From Hygrocybe punicea (Eukaryota; Basidiomycota; Agaricomycetes; Agaricales; Hygrophoraceae), in assembly GCA_963556145.1 (NCBI GenBank), contig OY744472.1, positions 3,286,001 to 3,350,000 of the forward strand: a stretch of DNA of 64,000 nucleotides, written 5' to 3'. Shown piece after piece: positions 23,690-35,552 of the stretch (position 1 is its first letter; every line of letters starts with the position of its first letter). Position numbers and translations under genes: made by a program. The notes under the pieces are model-generated. The model did no database searches, was not told the origin of the DNA, and saw only the letters and a list, made by a program, of their open reading frames with translations.

Positions 23690-23691
23690 TA

Positions 23692-25711
23692 ACAGTTTAC
23701 TCAATTCATCAGGAATTTGTCCAAGCCATAAACCATTTGCCAGAGATATAGCAGGGCGTTTTCCTTTAACCAAAGACTTGTAACACTTCTTGCAAATGCC
23801 ATGAAGGTCTTCATTGATTATAGGGCTATCTGAAGATTGGATTAGATCATCAAATGAGAAGCACTCTTTGTGAGTTACACCAGATTGTTTCAAACAATTC
23901 AAATTCAAGTCTATATAGCTTTGCAATTGCAGGACTGGTGTTAATCTTCCACAGATAGCACAACCAGATTCACTGAATGTGTTAGAAGAAGTATCTTGAC
24001 AGAACTTGGAAACAATAGTGTGTTGCAATTTTGTTGAAGGTGGATCTGGAGGAAATTGAATGTTGTCTCTATATGTATTGACAGCGATGTGATTGGTTTG
24101 GGCATGCTGCTCAGGGTGATTCATTGTATGTCTTCTGACTGCATTTAGTGTGTGTTTTAGGTGTCTGTCATGATGATCAACTTTGAACTTTTGAACAGCT
24201 GCCAGATTTTGTGTTACATGTGTCTCAGGATTGTCCAGATGAAATTTCTGTACAGCTGCTAGATTTTGTCTTGCATGCTTCTCAGGATTTTCCAGATGAA
24301 ATTTTTGTACAGCTGCTAGATTTTGTGTTGCATGCTTGGCAGGATTTTCCAGATGAAATTTCTGTACAGCTGCTAGATTTTGTGTTGCATGCTTGGCAGG
24401 ATTTTCAAGCTGAAATTTCTGTACAGCTGCCAGATTTTGTTTTGCATGTCTTTCAGGATATTGTGTTTTGAATTTTTGAATAGCCAGAAGGTTTTGTTTG
24501 GAATGCTTCTCAGAATTCTGATTTTTGAACTTATTAACTGCCATGATATTCAGGGTTTTCTTGCGACTTGCAATTGCTTCTTCATCAATTAATTCAAATA
24601 CTGACACAAAAGCAGGGCAGCTGGAGCACACATGATTCTGTATTGCAGTCTGAAGTGCTCCATGATTTATTCTTGAGTATACAAGAATGCTATGGCTAGC
24701 AGCAATCACTTTCAAACTTGCAATAGTCAATTTTGGAGTCAACAGTTCAAATGGGTGATTTACAATTACAAGTGACTTCTCAGATGATGATTCCAGTGAG
24801 AGTGCTTGATTTTTTGGCATGTACGAGTGGAATTTATATTTAGCTGCATTCATACTAGCATTATCATTGATTGAAGCAGGAATTAGTTCATGAAATGAGA
24901 ATATATTTGCTTTGCCTCCACCAATGCATTCAATATGCATGTTAGCATTGAAAGATACATTTTCACACATGAACATGTCAAATAATTTCGAAGTTTTATT
25001 GCAAATATAGTGAGCAGACATTTGAAAAGCTAGGAAATGATGCAGAACCAAGACAAACAACAGAATTCCTCCATTGGCTAATATAGGTTGTTTGATTACA
25101 TATTTCAGGTAAGCTTTAAAGTCATGTTTTCTGACTAGATTCTGTTGAGATTTCAATCTAATATACATGCATTTGTTAGCAATGCTGGTTGTACAATGAT
25201 AGACAGAAAGCAAATCAAACATGTTCAAGAAGATTCTGGCATATAGTTCAAATAAAAAAGAGGGATGAGCTGATTTACAACTAGAAAGAACAAATTCAGT
25301 ACTGTTGGAGATACTTGTGATTTTTTCAGGGATGTGTGATGTGAAAGAAGAGGTGGATTGGAGACTAATATTATGAATGGGGACTAAAATTGGTAAATAA
25401 GTGGGATTTTCTTTCTTTGTGAGATTGTCTTTGTAAAAATTCAGAGTAACAGGGCACAGAATGACATTTGGTATTACAGAGACAGTTGGTATGACATGGA
25501 CATTTTGTATGTCACTTGCAGGAGGCACAAGGCCAATCCCAGTAACAGCACATTGTGCCCAAGACATTGTAATGATAAAAATCATAACACATTGTGATAT
25601 GGATGACATTTTTAACATTTTTGTGAACAGTTTTATAATTTTTTTGAAAATAGAAGCTGGATGACAATATGGATATGTCAAATATATCTGGAGAAGATGA
25701 ATAAACAACAT
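23692..25711 (-). pseudogene. Helitron protein N-terminal region (H2)
   Basis: The start is taken at the first ATG (25711); the frame is open 17 codons further up from a GTG, in the same place as in H1. It has hydrophobic N-terminal segments, the GGGKANIFSF motif, and eight or so 19-residue repeats (QLENPAKHATQNLAAVQKF type) at about 24150-24550. A CAICGRL segment and LANGLWLGQIP follow. The MITE separates it from DUF6570. It is clearly homologous to the H1 N-terminus but considerably more diverged from it than the downstream part is, and it has more repeats. Confidence 0.8.
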
Positions 25712-25879
25712 ACCAATACAAATTCCAGGACATAAAGTGATAAAAATCGAAAAAGTCCACAAAAATTTGCATTTTAAGGCTATATATGAATAAAATATGT
25801 AAACATTTGATCATAGATGATAAAAGATTCATACCTGAGGCAGAAAAGATCCACTGTAAAACTGTAGGTTAAGAAATGA

Positions 25880-26510
25880 GCTTATACAATCTAAAAAGGT
25901 GAAAAAATGCGAAATTTCCACATACTTTGAATGTTGACAGGAAGATTAACTGTCCAATGATGGATTATGTCAACCAACAATAATTTACACCAATAAAAGA
26001 CATTACCAGTGGTCCAAGATACAAAACAAGGCCAGAGAAAAGAAAAAGCATGAAAATCTGAAGAATTTTTGACTTTTTTGTCTATAAAAGGAAATATTAT
26101 GTCAGCATTGGACCCTGAATGGTGCGGAAACATCACCTGATCCAGGTCGCATTTTTTCGGAGTCTGAATATGGAAAACTGAGCTTAAACAAGCAAAAAAG
26201 GTGAAAAAACATGAAATTTGTACATACTTTGAAAATTGACAGGGAGATGAGCTGTAAAATGATAGATTATGTTGATAAACAATAAGATTTACAAATTGAA
26301 GACATTACCTGTGGTCCAGGAAAGAAAATAGAGCCATATAGATGAAAAAGCATGAAAATCCGAAGAATTTTCAACTTTTATGTCTGAAAAAGGAAAGATT
26401 ATGTCAGCATTGGACCCTGAATGGTCCAGACACATCACCTGATCCAGAAAACATTTTTTCGGAGTCTGAATATGAAAAACTGAGCTTAAACGAGCCAAAA
26501 AGGTTAAAAA
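25880..26510 (-). repeat. ~300-bp tandem repeat in the H2 leader
   Basis: This is two units of the leader repeat also seen at 4378-4983, each with a CACCTGATCC/ACATTTTTTCGGAGTCTGAAT-type block. Its conserved place directly 5' of the coding region points to a promoter or leader role. The remaining leader up to 27379 is AT-rich, contains two E-box palindromes (26963-26974 and 27042-27053), and has no supported gene. Confidence 0.6.
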
Positions 26511-27379
26511 ACTCGGACTTTATGCACCAAATGGGGAAGGTGATGGTTCAGGTTCAAGAGGCAAAAGCGCAATAAGGTTCAAAGTCTGGGTTCAAATGGT
26601 GATCTGACTAATGATTACATAATCATGATTACATAAGAAAATTGACCAAAACCAAAATTGTAATATGAAGTGATCTAACTATATTGGGTTTGTTTATTTG
26701 TATTTGTTTGTTATATGGCTAAGTTGCAACATCACTCATGCATGACTACTGATGATATCAGCAAATGAGGATTTTATTTGTCTTTGTTTATATCTATTTG
26801 CATTTGTTTACTCAAGCGCAAATAAGACAACAAGACCAAAAAATTTGATAAAATATGTATAATTGTGTTATATAATTCTATTTGTTACATGCAATCAATG
26901 TTATGGTGATCAATATGAAATTTAGCAAACTTTATGTAAAATTGCCTAATATGGTTAGACTAGTCACATGTGACTGTCATCATTATGATCAGTAAAAAAT
27001 TTGGTGTATATTATTTGAAATTACCTTATATGGTTAGATTAGTCACATGTGACTGTCACACCTTACCTGAAATGGTTATATTAGTCAGCAGTTCAATTTT
27101 CAGCTGATTCCAATAAGAATTGAAGTCAGTACGAATATTTTGAATATAATTTGAAGGTAATGTGTCTTTTCTGAGGCAACCCATATTTGGATGCTTATGT
27201 AAGCTTGTCCACACATGGCTAGGACCACATGTTATTTTTCAGTATAACAACTAGAATCATATCTTTTGCCCAAAAGAAAAGTCCCCTACATACGAGCAAC
27301 TTCATTAATTAATTATGAACCCTCACTGAACCAGGTCTGATAAAGAACGAGTCTTTTAATAAATTAAAAGAACTCGTAA

Positions 27380-30300
27380 ATATGCATTTGTATCCCCATA
27401 AAATCCAGAGTGATTGGATCCAGCTCCGAGCACATGTTTGATAAACAACTTGACCATAAAATGAAAGAATCTTGCACCAGCCACTGGATTTTGGGCAATG
27501 AGTTTGTATCTCTCATCATAATCTCACAAGGCTGGGGAAAACTCCTCTTTGGTGTCAGCAAAATATAAACATAGTGGATGCATGATATCTGCAGGTGAAA
27601 AGGTGATAAACCAAGATGTGGCCCCACAGAATGACATCAGAGCCCAGATTTCATTTCTCATATATTTCTTATTTGTCAATGATCCTTGTACATGACTTCC
27701 AACATGGTCAATGTCTTTGATCTGGAAACAAAGCTTTTCCTCATCGGTGTCAGGTTTGACATGTTCACCCTCTTCCATCTTCATGGAGATGTAATTAAGA
27801 ACACCAACATCAAGATCCATTATTCTCTGGGATATCTGATCAAATTTTGCTTTCTCAGCCAACAAGTAGCCTCCAGTAGTTGCCTGTTTGATTTGTTCAT
27901 GATTAAATGCAATCAATGGAAAGTGTGGGTCTCTCTGAAAGCGCTTGTCATAATACATCAACAAATGTCTTTTATGTGCAATATCAGACAGAGATCCTTG
28001 CTTTATATTATTTCCAATACCACCAAGTCCATATGGAAACGGCCAAGGCATCATTTGTGGAAATAACTGTGGGTTGCCATAGATTGACTGTGAATCTTTG
28101 TCATGTCCGATAGCAAGCACCATGCAGTTGCTCTTCAAATGTTTCAAAGCAATAGCCTTTAATGCTTTGACACTCTTGGTTGAATATTCCTCACCAGTCA
28201 AGCCATGAACAACAAATGGACATTTGCCAGTTTCTGTTCCTTCTTCAGTTTCTATATCATGGACTGCAGTTGATTCTGGACTTTTGTTGGTGAATGACTG
28301 ACGATAATCAACAACCACTGGTATATCATTTTCAGGATATTGATTCAAATTCTCTTGTGATATTTCCAAGTCAAAGTAATCAAAGTGGTTTAACTTTAGC
28401 CAATTCAAAGCAATTGCTACTTTGTTTCTTCTAACAAGCAGAGGTGTTCATTCAAAGTCAGACTTGGTTGGTTTGCATGGACCAGTGTAAATAAAGGCCA
28501 GAACTTCATCTAATTCATCAGCGGGAGGTGGCAAAATATCATATAGTTTGGGAACTGGATTTGCAAATGTAATTACATTGGCTCTCATCTTGTGCATGCC
28601 TGAAGAGACTCTGACAATGCATCTATTGTGTCTGACCCTTGCAATCATCAACTGTTCAGCATATGATAGGTCTTGTAAAGCTGCTGGCACATCACCAATC
28701 CACAGACCATTTGCAAGTACATGAAGAGGTTGTTTTCCATTTTTCAATGACTTGTGACATGATTTGCATATGTTATCTAAATTATCAATCAAAATGGGCT
28801 TATCAATGCATTGCACTGGATCATCAACTGAAAATCGTTCTTGTTGGGTAGCTGAAGCTTGTCTTAACAAATTCAAATCCAAATCAAGTGAAGAAAGTCT
28901 TGTTAATTCCTGAACAGCTGTCAATCGTCCACAAACTGCACAACCTGCTTCTGTAAATGTGTTAGGGCTACTTTCTCTACAAAAATTTGATACAATAGTG
29001 TGTTGTAATGATTGAGATGGAGGTACAGGAGGAAATTCTACTTTGTCTCTGTATGACTGGGCTGCAATTTGATTTTGCTGCTTGCATCTGTCAGAATTGT
29101 TAGCACGAAAATTTTCAACTGCTTTTTGATTAAAAAGTTTATGTTTCTCTGAATCATCCGATGAAAATCTTTGAACAGCTGCGAGGTTCTTTTGCTGATA
29201 TCTCTCTGGATGTTCCAAGCAATATTTTTGAACTGCTGCAAGATTCTGTTGCTGGTATTTATCTGGATGTTCCAATTTATATCTGTTCACAGCTATAATA
29301 TTTTGTTGCTGATGTCTCTCAGGATGGTCCAATTTATATTTTTGAACAGCTGCATTGTTTTGTTGCTGATGTTTTTCAGGATGTTCTAAGTTATATTTTT
29401 GAACCGCTGCAATATTTTGGTTTTGATATTTCTCAGGATGTTTCATGTTATATCTTTGCACAGCTGCTATATTCTGTTGCTGATGTTTCTCAAGGTGTTC
29501 CAAGTTATATCTCTGAACAGCTGGAATATTTTGTTGCTGATGCTTCTCAATGTTTTTTTTATTGTATTTCTGAACAGCACAAATATTCTGGTGCTGATAT
29601 TTGTTAATGTTTTTATTGTGTGATCGTTTTACAGCTTCAATGTTAGCTATACGCTTTTTACTTGCTATCTCTCGCTCATCCATAAACTCAAACACTGAAA
29701 CATAAGAAGAACAGTCAATGCACTTGTGGTTTACAATTTCAGTTTGAATATCTGCATGCTTCATGTTTGCTGCCAAATAGCTGGAATGATAGGTAGCAAT
29801 TAATTTGAGATTTGCAATGGTTAATTTGCTGACTAACACTGCTAGTGAAATGTCTAACAGTACCAGAGAATCATTGAAAACATCCTGTGAGCCCAGGTTC
29901 TGCTTAGATATGTATGATTTAAATATATAGCTTCCTTCTTTGTCTTGACCAAGTGGAGATGACTTTAATCCAAGCTCAGACATAGTGAAAACAGGTTTTT
30001 TGCCACCACCTACATATGTTCTAGATATATGATTGTTTTCATCAATACTTTGAGATGATATAGCCATATTATGGGAATTAAATAACTTCACTGCTTGGCT
30101 CAGCCATAATATTAAAGTAGCAAAATGCCAGGGTAAGATACCTATACCAACACATAAGGTGGCATAGAAACAATTATTGTACTGCAAGAATAGTATAGTT
30201 GATGTAGAATACATTGACTGGTAAAACAATGAACATATTATGGCCTTGTATTGACCAGACAGAGAAAACAATACACCCAACTGTCTGGGCAGAGAGGACA

Positions 30301-30439
30301 ATAAACCCAACAAATTGGGTGGGCAGGTTCTGGTTGAATATGCCCAACAAGTAATACTAAACCAATCTGCTGGACCCGGTGATTCAGTAGATTCAGTAGA
30401 TATAGAGGTAGTTGGATTTACTGACCGCAGCCCTCCCAA
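27380..30439 (-). pseudogene. Family-B Helitron protein, N-terminal two thirds
   Basis: The frame is open from 30439 but starts with TTG; the first ATG in frame is about 30214, so an upstream spliced exon is possible. It has hydrophobic segments, the motif YVGGGKKPVFTMSELG, about twelve tandem 19-residue repeats (YNLEHPEKHQQQNIAAVQK type, about 29100-29620), a CAVCGRL segment, DUF6570, and the first part of Helitron_like_N. Two in-frame TGA codons (28448-28450 and 27524-27526) sit where relatives have arginine. It is cut by the H2 5' end at 27379, just before the HUH motif, so no catalytic centre remains. Confidence 0.8.
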
Positions 30440-31636
30440 AGCAATTGGCTAACTCCATAAATATTGTTACTGGGTTTGCCATTGATGTGAGCATCGGTGG
30501 ATGAGCACTAACAAAAATCAATTTAGCAATTTAAATATGTTGAATCTGAAGACAAATGGGACTGTTGGGCTGTTCAGGTGTGATAAAATGGTGAGTGACA
30601 GAAGCAGCAGTAGGATGAGGTGTTTGAAAGTCATTGGGATGTAGTTGAAGTTGAGAAAAAAAGTTTTTCAATCTTCGTGAACCATGGGAAAATATTAATA
30701 ATCATGGTTTGACATGTCAGCTTGTTTTCTGGTTTGGTCTTAGCTGTCTAAGCATCACAAAGACGCCCCTTCCATGCACTGTTGACAACACCTGGCTAGT
30801 ACACACACCATCTCATTTGTTGTATATATGCATGTCCTTATTCAATAATAATAAAATTATTTACACAAATATAACACTTCTTAAGGGACATGAGACAAAG
30901 TCATAGCATCAAGTCCTCAAAGGGTGAGGGTGTACTTACAGTCCATTGGGTCCCCTCCAACCACTCCTCAAGTGGTGTGGTGGTCCGACTTCGGGGGGTA
31001 GAGGTCTGGTGTATGGGGGGGCATAAGGAGGAGGGGGTCAGTATGGCAAAGGGGAAACATCGTACCACTTTTGGGGTGATCCGAACACTCCATTAGGTCC
31101 CTCCTGACTACTCCGTGTGTGGTTTGGCTGTCCAACTGCCGGGGGTAGAGATCTGGTGTATAGGGGCATGAGCAGGAGTGTGTCAGTTACGACTCAATGG
31201 GAAGCATCGGACCACTTCTGGGGGCATACATACAGTCCATTTGGTCCCCCCTGACTGGTCCTCGTGTGGTTTGGTTGTCCATGATCCAGGGGTAGAGATC
31301 TGAGACAAGGAGGCATGGTTGGAGGAGTGTGTGACTGACTGTGACAATTTCCTTTTTGGATCAAATTCCACGTCATAGAATTTTTTTTTCTCATCCATCA
31401 GAGCGGTTTTTGATTTTTCACAACCTCAAGATAAATCCTATATTCATGAAAATATTTGAGGACAAAATTTGAAAAATCTAATTTGTTCAGGATTTTTCTC
31501 AAAATAAAAGGGTTAGAAATGAAGAATTTGGCTCTATGGTTGATTTCAAACATTAATTACTTAATTAATTACTGATGAACTGCCATATATCCTGGACTCA
31601 TAAGAATAAGTTTTCCATAAATGGAAGAACTCGTAA
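30440..31636 (-). mobile_element. Family-B Helitron leader and 5' terminus
   Basis: In minus orientation it begins TTACGAGTTCTTCC at 31636, inserted after A in a helicase gene. It folds as a hairpin whose arms (TTCCAT/ATGGAA) differ from family A yet still pair. A TAATTAATTAA tract follows, then a conserved short ORF start (ATG at 31398, MDEKKKFYDVEF), and three ~140-bp repeats (about 30935-31340, CCATTTGGTCCCCCCTGAC type). The sequence at about 30130-30900 is repeated, inverted, at about 35090-35870. Confidence 0.75.
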
Positions 31637-32163
31637 TGATATGTGGAACCATTCTGTAATGCAGCCGATGTTCCAGTTGGACCAAGGATAACAAATTTGT
31701 AAGACTCATTTGCAGCTTTAAAAAAATCAACAACAGCTTTGATCACTTGTGATTTTCCTGTGCCAGCCATGCCTCCAATATGCATTTTTAATTGTTCACT
31801 ACAAGATGAAGCATGGTTTGCAATAATTCTGAATGCCCTAGCTTGTTCTGTATTCAAGTGGAAATTGTGAACAGTAGTGTCAATCAACAGCTGTCTTTGT
31901 GCATTCTCTGCTTTGAAATTGTGCATAAAGTATGACTGATCAACAACCATTACATTATTTTCATTGGGGTCTGAATATTGTTTATATTGTTTATGTGAGT
32001 TTGAAGGAATATTCTGGTTACGTTCTTCAAGAATTTGTTGTCTTGTGTCTTGAACTGCAGATTTCCATTGAGATGCTGACTTATGCACTTCCACATCAAG
32101 TGGATTTATGTTCACTGCTATAATTGCCTTCTGGACAGTCATCTAACCAACCCACATTCCTAA
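31637..32163 (-). pseudogene. Helitron helicase fragment (E-)
   Basis: It encodes the helicase region from RNVGWLD through the DQSYFMHNF segment to Walker A GMAGTGKSQVIKAV and ends at NGSTYHY. It closely resembles 61610-62130. It is bounded on both sides by other Helitrons: the 3' end of F at 32164 and the 5' end of family B at 31636. Near 32120 the frame shifts relative to its homologue. It is a dead fragment of a gene that hosted two later insertions. Confidence 0.8.
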
Positions 32164-32797
32164 CTTGTTTGGAGGGCCAGTGCTGCACATGGCATGAACG
32201 AGTTCTTCCTAAAGTTCCAATCTTTGCTCTGAGTTGATACACTGTCACCTCATAAATCATATTGAGCAAGACTAAGCCCACCACACCCACCCATTATTCT
32301 AGTGCAAAAGTTGTTGATGTAGACTTGATGAGCCCAACCTTGTTTTATTTCATATCTCATACAAATTTAGAGAAAATTTTGGCCACCCACCCACCCACAT
32401 ATAACTTTAAGCATATATTGCCAGCACAAGATTCTTGTCTCTGCATTGTCTAACATCAACATCCGATAATTTATCAGCATACCGTCATATGACCAAGTAT
32501 TTCCAGTAGTCATGCCATCATGAAACCAAACCTTCTTGTCTGCACTTATGATTCTACTGGTAAAATGATATTGGCCATGATAAACAATTCCTTTCAACCT
32601 CAATAACTTGATGCCTTTGTCAGTCTCAAACTCAAGTGTATGACTGGTCTCAATGTCCATGAGTGGATATTCCAAAACAAGCACAGGTGGCACTTTATTG
32701 TAGAATAAGATTTGTTGCATAGCCGATTGACACTTAGAACACCTTCAATGTGTTTGTTGGGACAATGTTTCCATCCAATTCATAGTAGACCCTTGAA
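32164..32797 (-). mobile_element. Helitron 3' end fragment F with peptidase tail
   Basis: The 3' terminus CCAAACAAG is at 32164, followed by T in helicase gene E. About 200 bp of tail precede, on the minus strand, a USP-like C-terminal coding piece (ORF 32367-32720) with VLVLEYPLMDIETSHTLEF and GIVYHGQYHFTSRI. An in-frame TGA at 32745-32747 replaces an arginine found in H2. The gene is cut at 32797/32798 by the next Helitron. The catalytic Cys part is absent. Confidence 0.7.
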
Positions 32798-32992
32798 CTT
32801 GTTTAGAGGGCCAGTGCTTCGCATGGCATGAACGAGTTCTTCCCAAAGTTCCAATCTTTGCCCTGAATTGATTCACTGCCACCTCATAAATCATATGGAG
32901 CAAGACTAAGCCCACCAAACCCACCCATTATTCTAGTGCAAAAGTTATTAATGTAGACTCGCTGAGCCCAACAACTTTGACTTTATATCTCA
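32798..32992 (-). mobile_element. Helitron 3' end fragment G
   Basis: The 3' terminus CTCTAAACAAG is at 32798, followed by T inside gene F. The next ~195 bp match the tail of F (AAGTTCCAATCTTTG..., CCCACCCATTATTCTAGTGC...). The tail is interrupted at 32992/32993, between A and T, by the family-B 5' terminus. Comparison with F shows the pre-insertion sequence TCTCATAC, confirming a clean insertion. Confidence 0.75.
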
Positions 32993-33499
32993 TTATGAGT
33001 TCTTCCATTTATGGAAGACTCGTTCTTATGAGTCCAGGATATATGGCAGTTCGTCAGTAATTAATTAATTAATTAATGTTTGAAATCAACCATAAAGCCA
33101 AATTCTGCATTTCTGACCCTGTCTTTTTGAAAAAATTCACGAATAAACTAGATTTTTCGAATTTTGTCCTCAAATATTGTCAGGAATATAGGATTTATCT
33201 TGAGGTCATAAGCACTCAAAAACCGCTCCAATGGATGAGAAAAAGAATTTGTATGACGCGGAATTTCACCAAAAAGGGCAGGTGTCACGCTGAGTAACAG
33301 GTGAGTTGTCCCCCCCCTCCTCGAATTTTTTTGGTTCACCTTCGGTCAGATACCACTGACTTAGGTAGGGGCAGGCTCCCAACGATTCCGGCACCCCGTT
33401 TCCGACCAAAACAACAAGTCTGGGCGAGGGGAACGGCCACACACGGAATCGGTAAGTCGCCCCCCCTTGATATTTTTTTGTTCACCTCCACCGGAATAC

Positions 33500-34640
33500 A
33501 GCCTGTCTCACCCCGTTTTCCACCACCCCCGGCCAGTCTACACCCCCTGCACCTTGTTTCCGTTGAGAACGAGCAACCGGGGGTCTCAAGCCCTCGCATT
33601 CCGGCCGTCTGCCCACCATCCACCCCCCTTTTTTCAACCACCAAGACATCACCTCCCGGCCCGTTTTCGACCACCCCTGGCCAGCCTACACCCCCCGCAC
33701 CTCGTTTCCGTTGAGAACGAGCAACCGGGGGGTCTCAAGACCACGCGTTCCGGCGGTCTGCCCAACCAGCGCCACCCCCCGTTTTCATCCACCAGGACAC
33801 CCAGTCCCGCTCTGTTTTCGACCATCCCCGGCCAGTCTACACCCCCCGCACCTCGTTCACGTCAAAAATGAGCGAGCGGGGGGTCTCAAGACCTCGCATT
33901 CTGGCGGTCTGCGCAACCACCACCACCACCCCGTTTTCACTCACCAGGACACCCCGTCCTGCCCCGTTTTCGACCATCCCTGGCCAGGCTACACCCCCCG
34001 CACCTCGTTTCCGTTGAGAACGAGCAACTGGGGGGTCTCAAGACCACGGGTTCCGGCGGTCTGCCCAACCAGCGCCACCCCCCGTTTTCACTCACCAGGA
34101 CACCCCGTCCCGCCCCGTTTTCGACCATCCCCGGCCAGTCTACACCCCCCGCACTCCGTTTCCATTGAAAACGAGCGCCTGGGGGGTCTCAGGACCTTGC
34201 ATTCCCGTCATCTGCCCAAAGCCTCACCCCCCTCTTTTCTGCCTCCAGGACACCGTCTCCCCCGCTGTTTTTGACCACCCCCGGCCAGTGTACTCACCTT
34301 GCCTCGTTGCTGCAGAATATGAGAGGACGGGGGTTCATAATCCCTCACATTTCCGGCTTTTGCCTAACCAGCCCCCCCCCCCACTTTTTTGGACCACCAG
34401 GATGAGCTCCTGCCCTGTTTTCAACCACCCCCGGCTGGTACATCCCCCCCACAACTCGTTTCCATAGAATACGAGTGGATGGGGAGTCCGAATCCCTCGC
34501 GTGTCCGCCTTCTGCCTCACCAGCGCCCCCCCCACCTTTTTGACCACCAGGATGACCTCTTCCGCCCCGTTTTTGACCACCCTCTGGCCAGTACACACCC
34601 CCAGTCCCTTGTGTTCATGTCTCGTGCACCGCCGCCAACT
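33500..34640. repeat. ~150-bp GC-rich minisatellite in B' leader
   Basis: About eight units with period 148-152 bp; the anchor CACCTCGTTT (or close variants) lies at about 33550, 33698, 33849, 34001, 34152, 34300 and 34451. Each unit has TTTTCGACCACCCC, TACACCCCC, the anchor, GAAAACGAG and GGGGGGTCTCA. Long proline-rich ORFs here are products of the repeat. Related arrays are in the C and D leaders and in the hAT-like element. Confidence 0.85.
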
Positions 34641-35552
34641 TTCTCACAACCAGAGTATTGACATGTAGTTTCTTTAGTTTCTTTTAGTTGTCCTCGTTGT
34701 GTAGCAAAGAAGGGTGGCCATCTGGGCCATGGAAGGTGTGATTGTGCAGTCTGTGCATGATGCCCTTCCACCCTTTTGAAATCAATGGAGGGGGATGGCT
34801 GTCTGGGCCGTGGAGGGTGTGGTTGTGCAGTCTGTGCACGGCCCTCCTTCAGTCTCCAATATGAGTCACCAGAGGGGGCAATCTGTGCCATGGGAGTTGT
34901 AATTGTGCAGTCTGTGCACCATTCACTTCCACCCTCTGGATGTGTGCTTTTGAGGATGGTCTCACTGGACCCTTCGATGACTCGAGACCGGGACTTCATC
35001 GGACCTCCCTTGAGACTTGTCCAGAAGGACACACAGTAAAATTAAATAAGGGTGGTCTCTCTGGACCCTTTGAGGTTGTGACACTATGAAGTTGTCGGAT
35101 GTCCCTTGAGACTTGCTGTATTTGTGTAAATAATGTTTTTTATTGTTAAATCAGGACATGCATATATACAACAAATGAGATGGTGTGTGTACTAGCCAGG
35201 TGTTGTCAATAGGTGCATGGGAGGAGCATCTGTGTGATGTTTAAACAGCTAAGAACAAACCATAAAACAAGTCGACATGTCAAGCAATGATTAGTAATAT
35301 TTTCCCATGGCTCACGAAGATTGAAAAACTTTTTTTCTCAACTTCAACTACATCCCAATGACTTTCAAACACCTCATCCTACTGCTGCTTCTGTCACTCA
35401 CCATTTTATCACACCTGAACAGCCCAACGGTCCCATTTGTCTTCAGATCCAACATATTTAAATTGCTAAATTGATTTTTGTTAGTGCTCATCCACCGATG
35501 CTCACATCAATGGCAAACCCAGTAACAATATTTATGGAGTTAGCCAATTGCT
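34641..35552. other. B' leader between minisatellite and coding part
   Basis: This contains three ~85-bp repeats (GTGTGATTGTGCAGTCTGTGC type, 34720-34930) and two copies of a GGTGGTCTCTCTGGACCC-like block. From about 35090 the sequence is the inverted counterpart of 30440-30900. The last part resembles an acceptor-rich leader (pyrimidine-rich, ending ACACCTGAACAG near 35420). No supported gene. Confidence 0.5.

Larger units (their letters stand above)
15065..27379 (-). mobile_element. Helitron H2 (Helitron2-like), nested and chimeric
   Basis: In minus orientation the element runs from TTACGAGTTC at 27379 to CTAAACAAG at 15065. It contains a leader with two E-box palindromes, a ~300-bp tandem repeat, the whole Rep-helicase-peptidase coding order and a 3' tail. 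It is interrupted by a MITE (23012-23689) and a short Helitron (17422-18769) and has one nonsense codon (22722-22724). The 5' flank is a family-B Helitron gene but the 3' flank is Harbinger, so the two ends do not share one insertion site. The inversion model makes the part left of about 17422-21130 originally belong to H1. Confidence 0.85.

Noticed and set aside
24211..24592. Repetitive plus-strand ORFs over the H2 N-terminal repeats as a CRISPR-like array
   Set aside because: The 57-bp period encodes in-frame 19-residue units on the minus strand without unique spacers, so it is a coding tandem repeat.
33301..34661. Proline/arginine-rich ORFs up to 187 codons
   Set aside because: They follow the ~150-bp minisatellite frame by frame and repeat with its period, so they are artefacts of the repeat.
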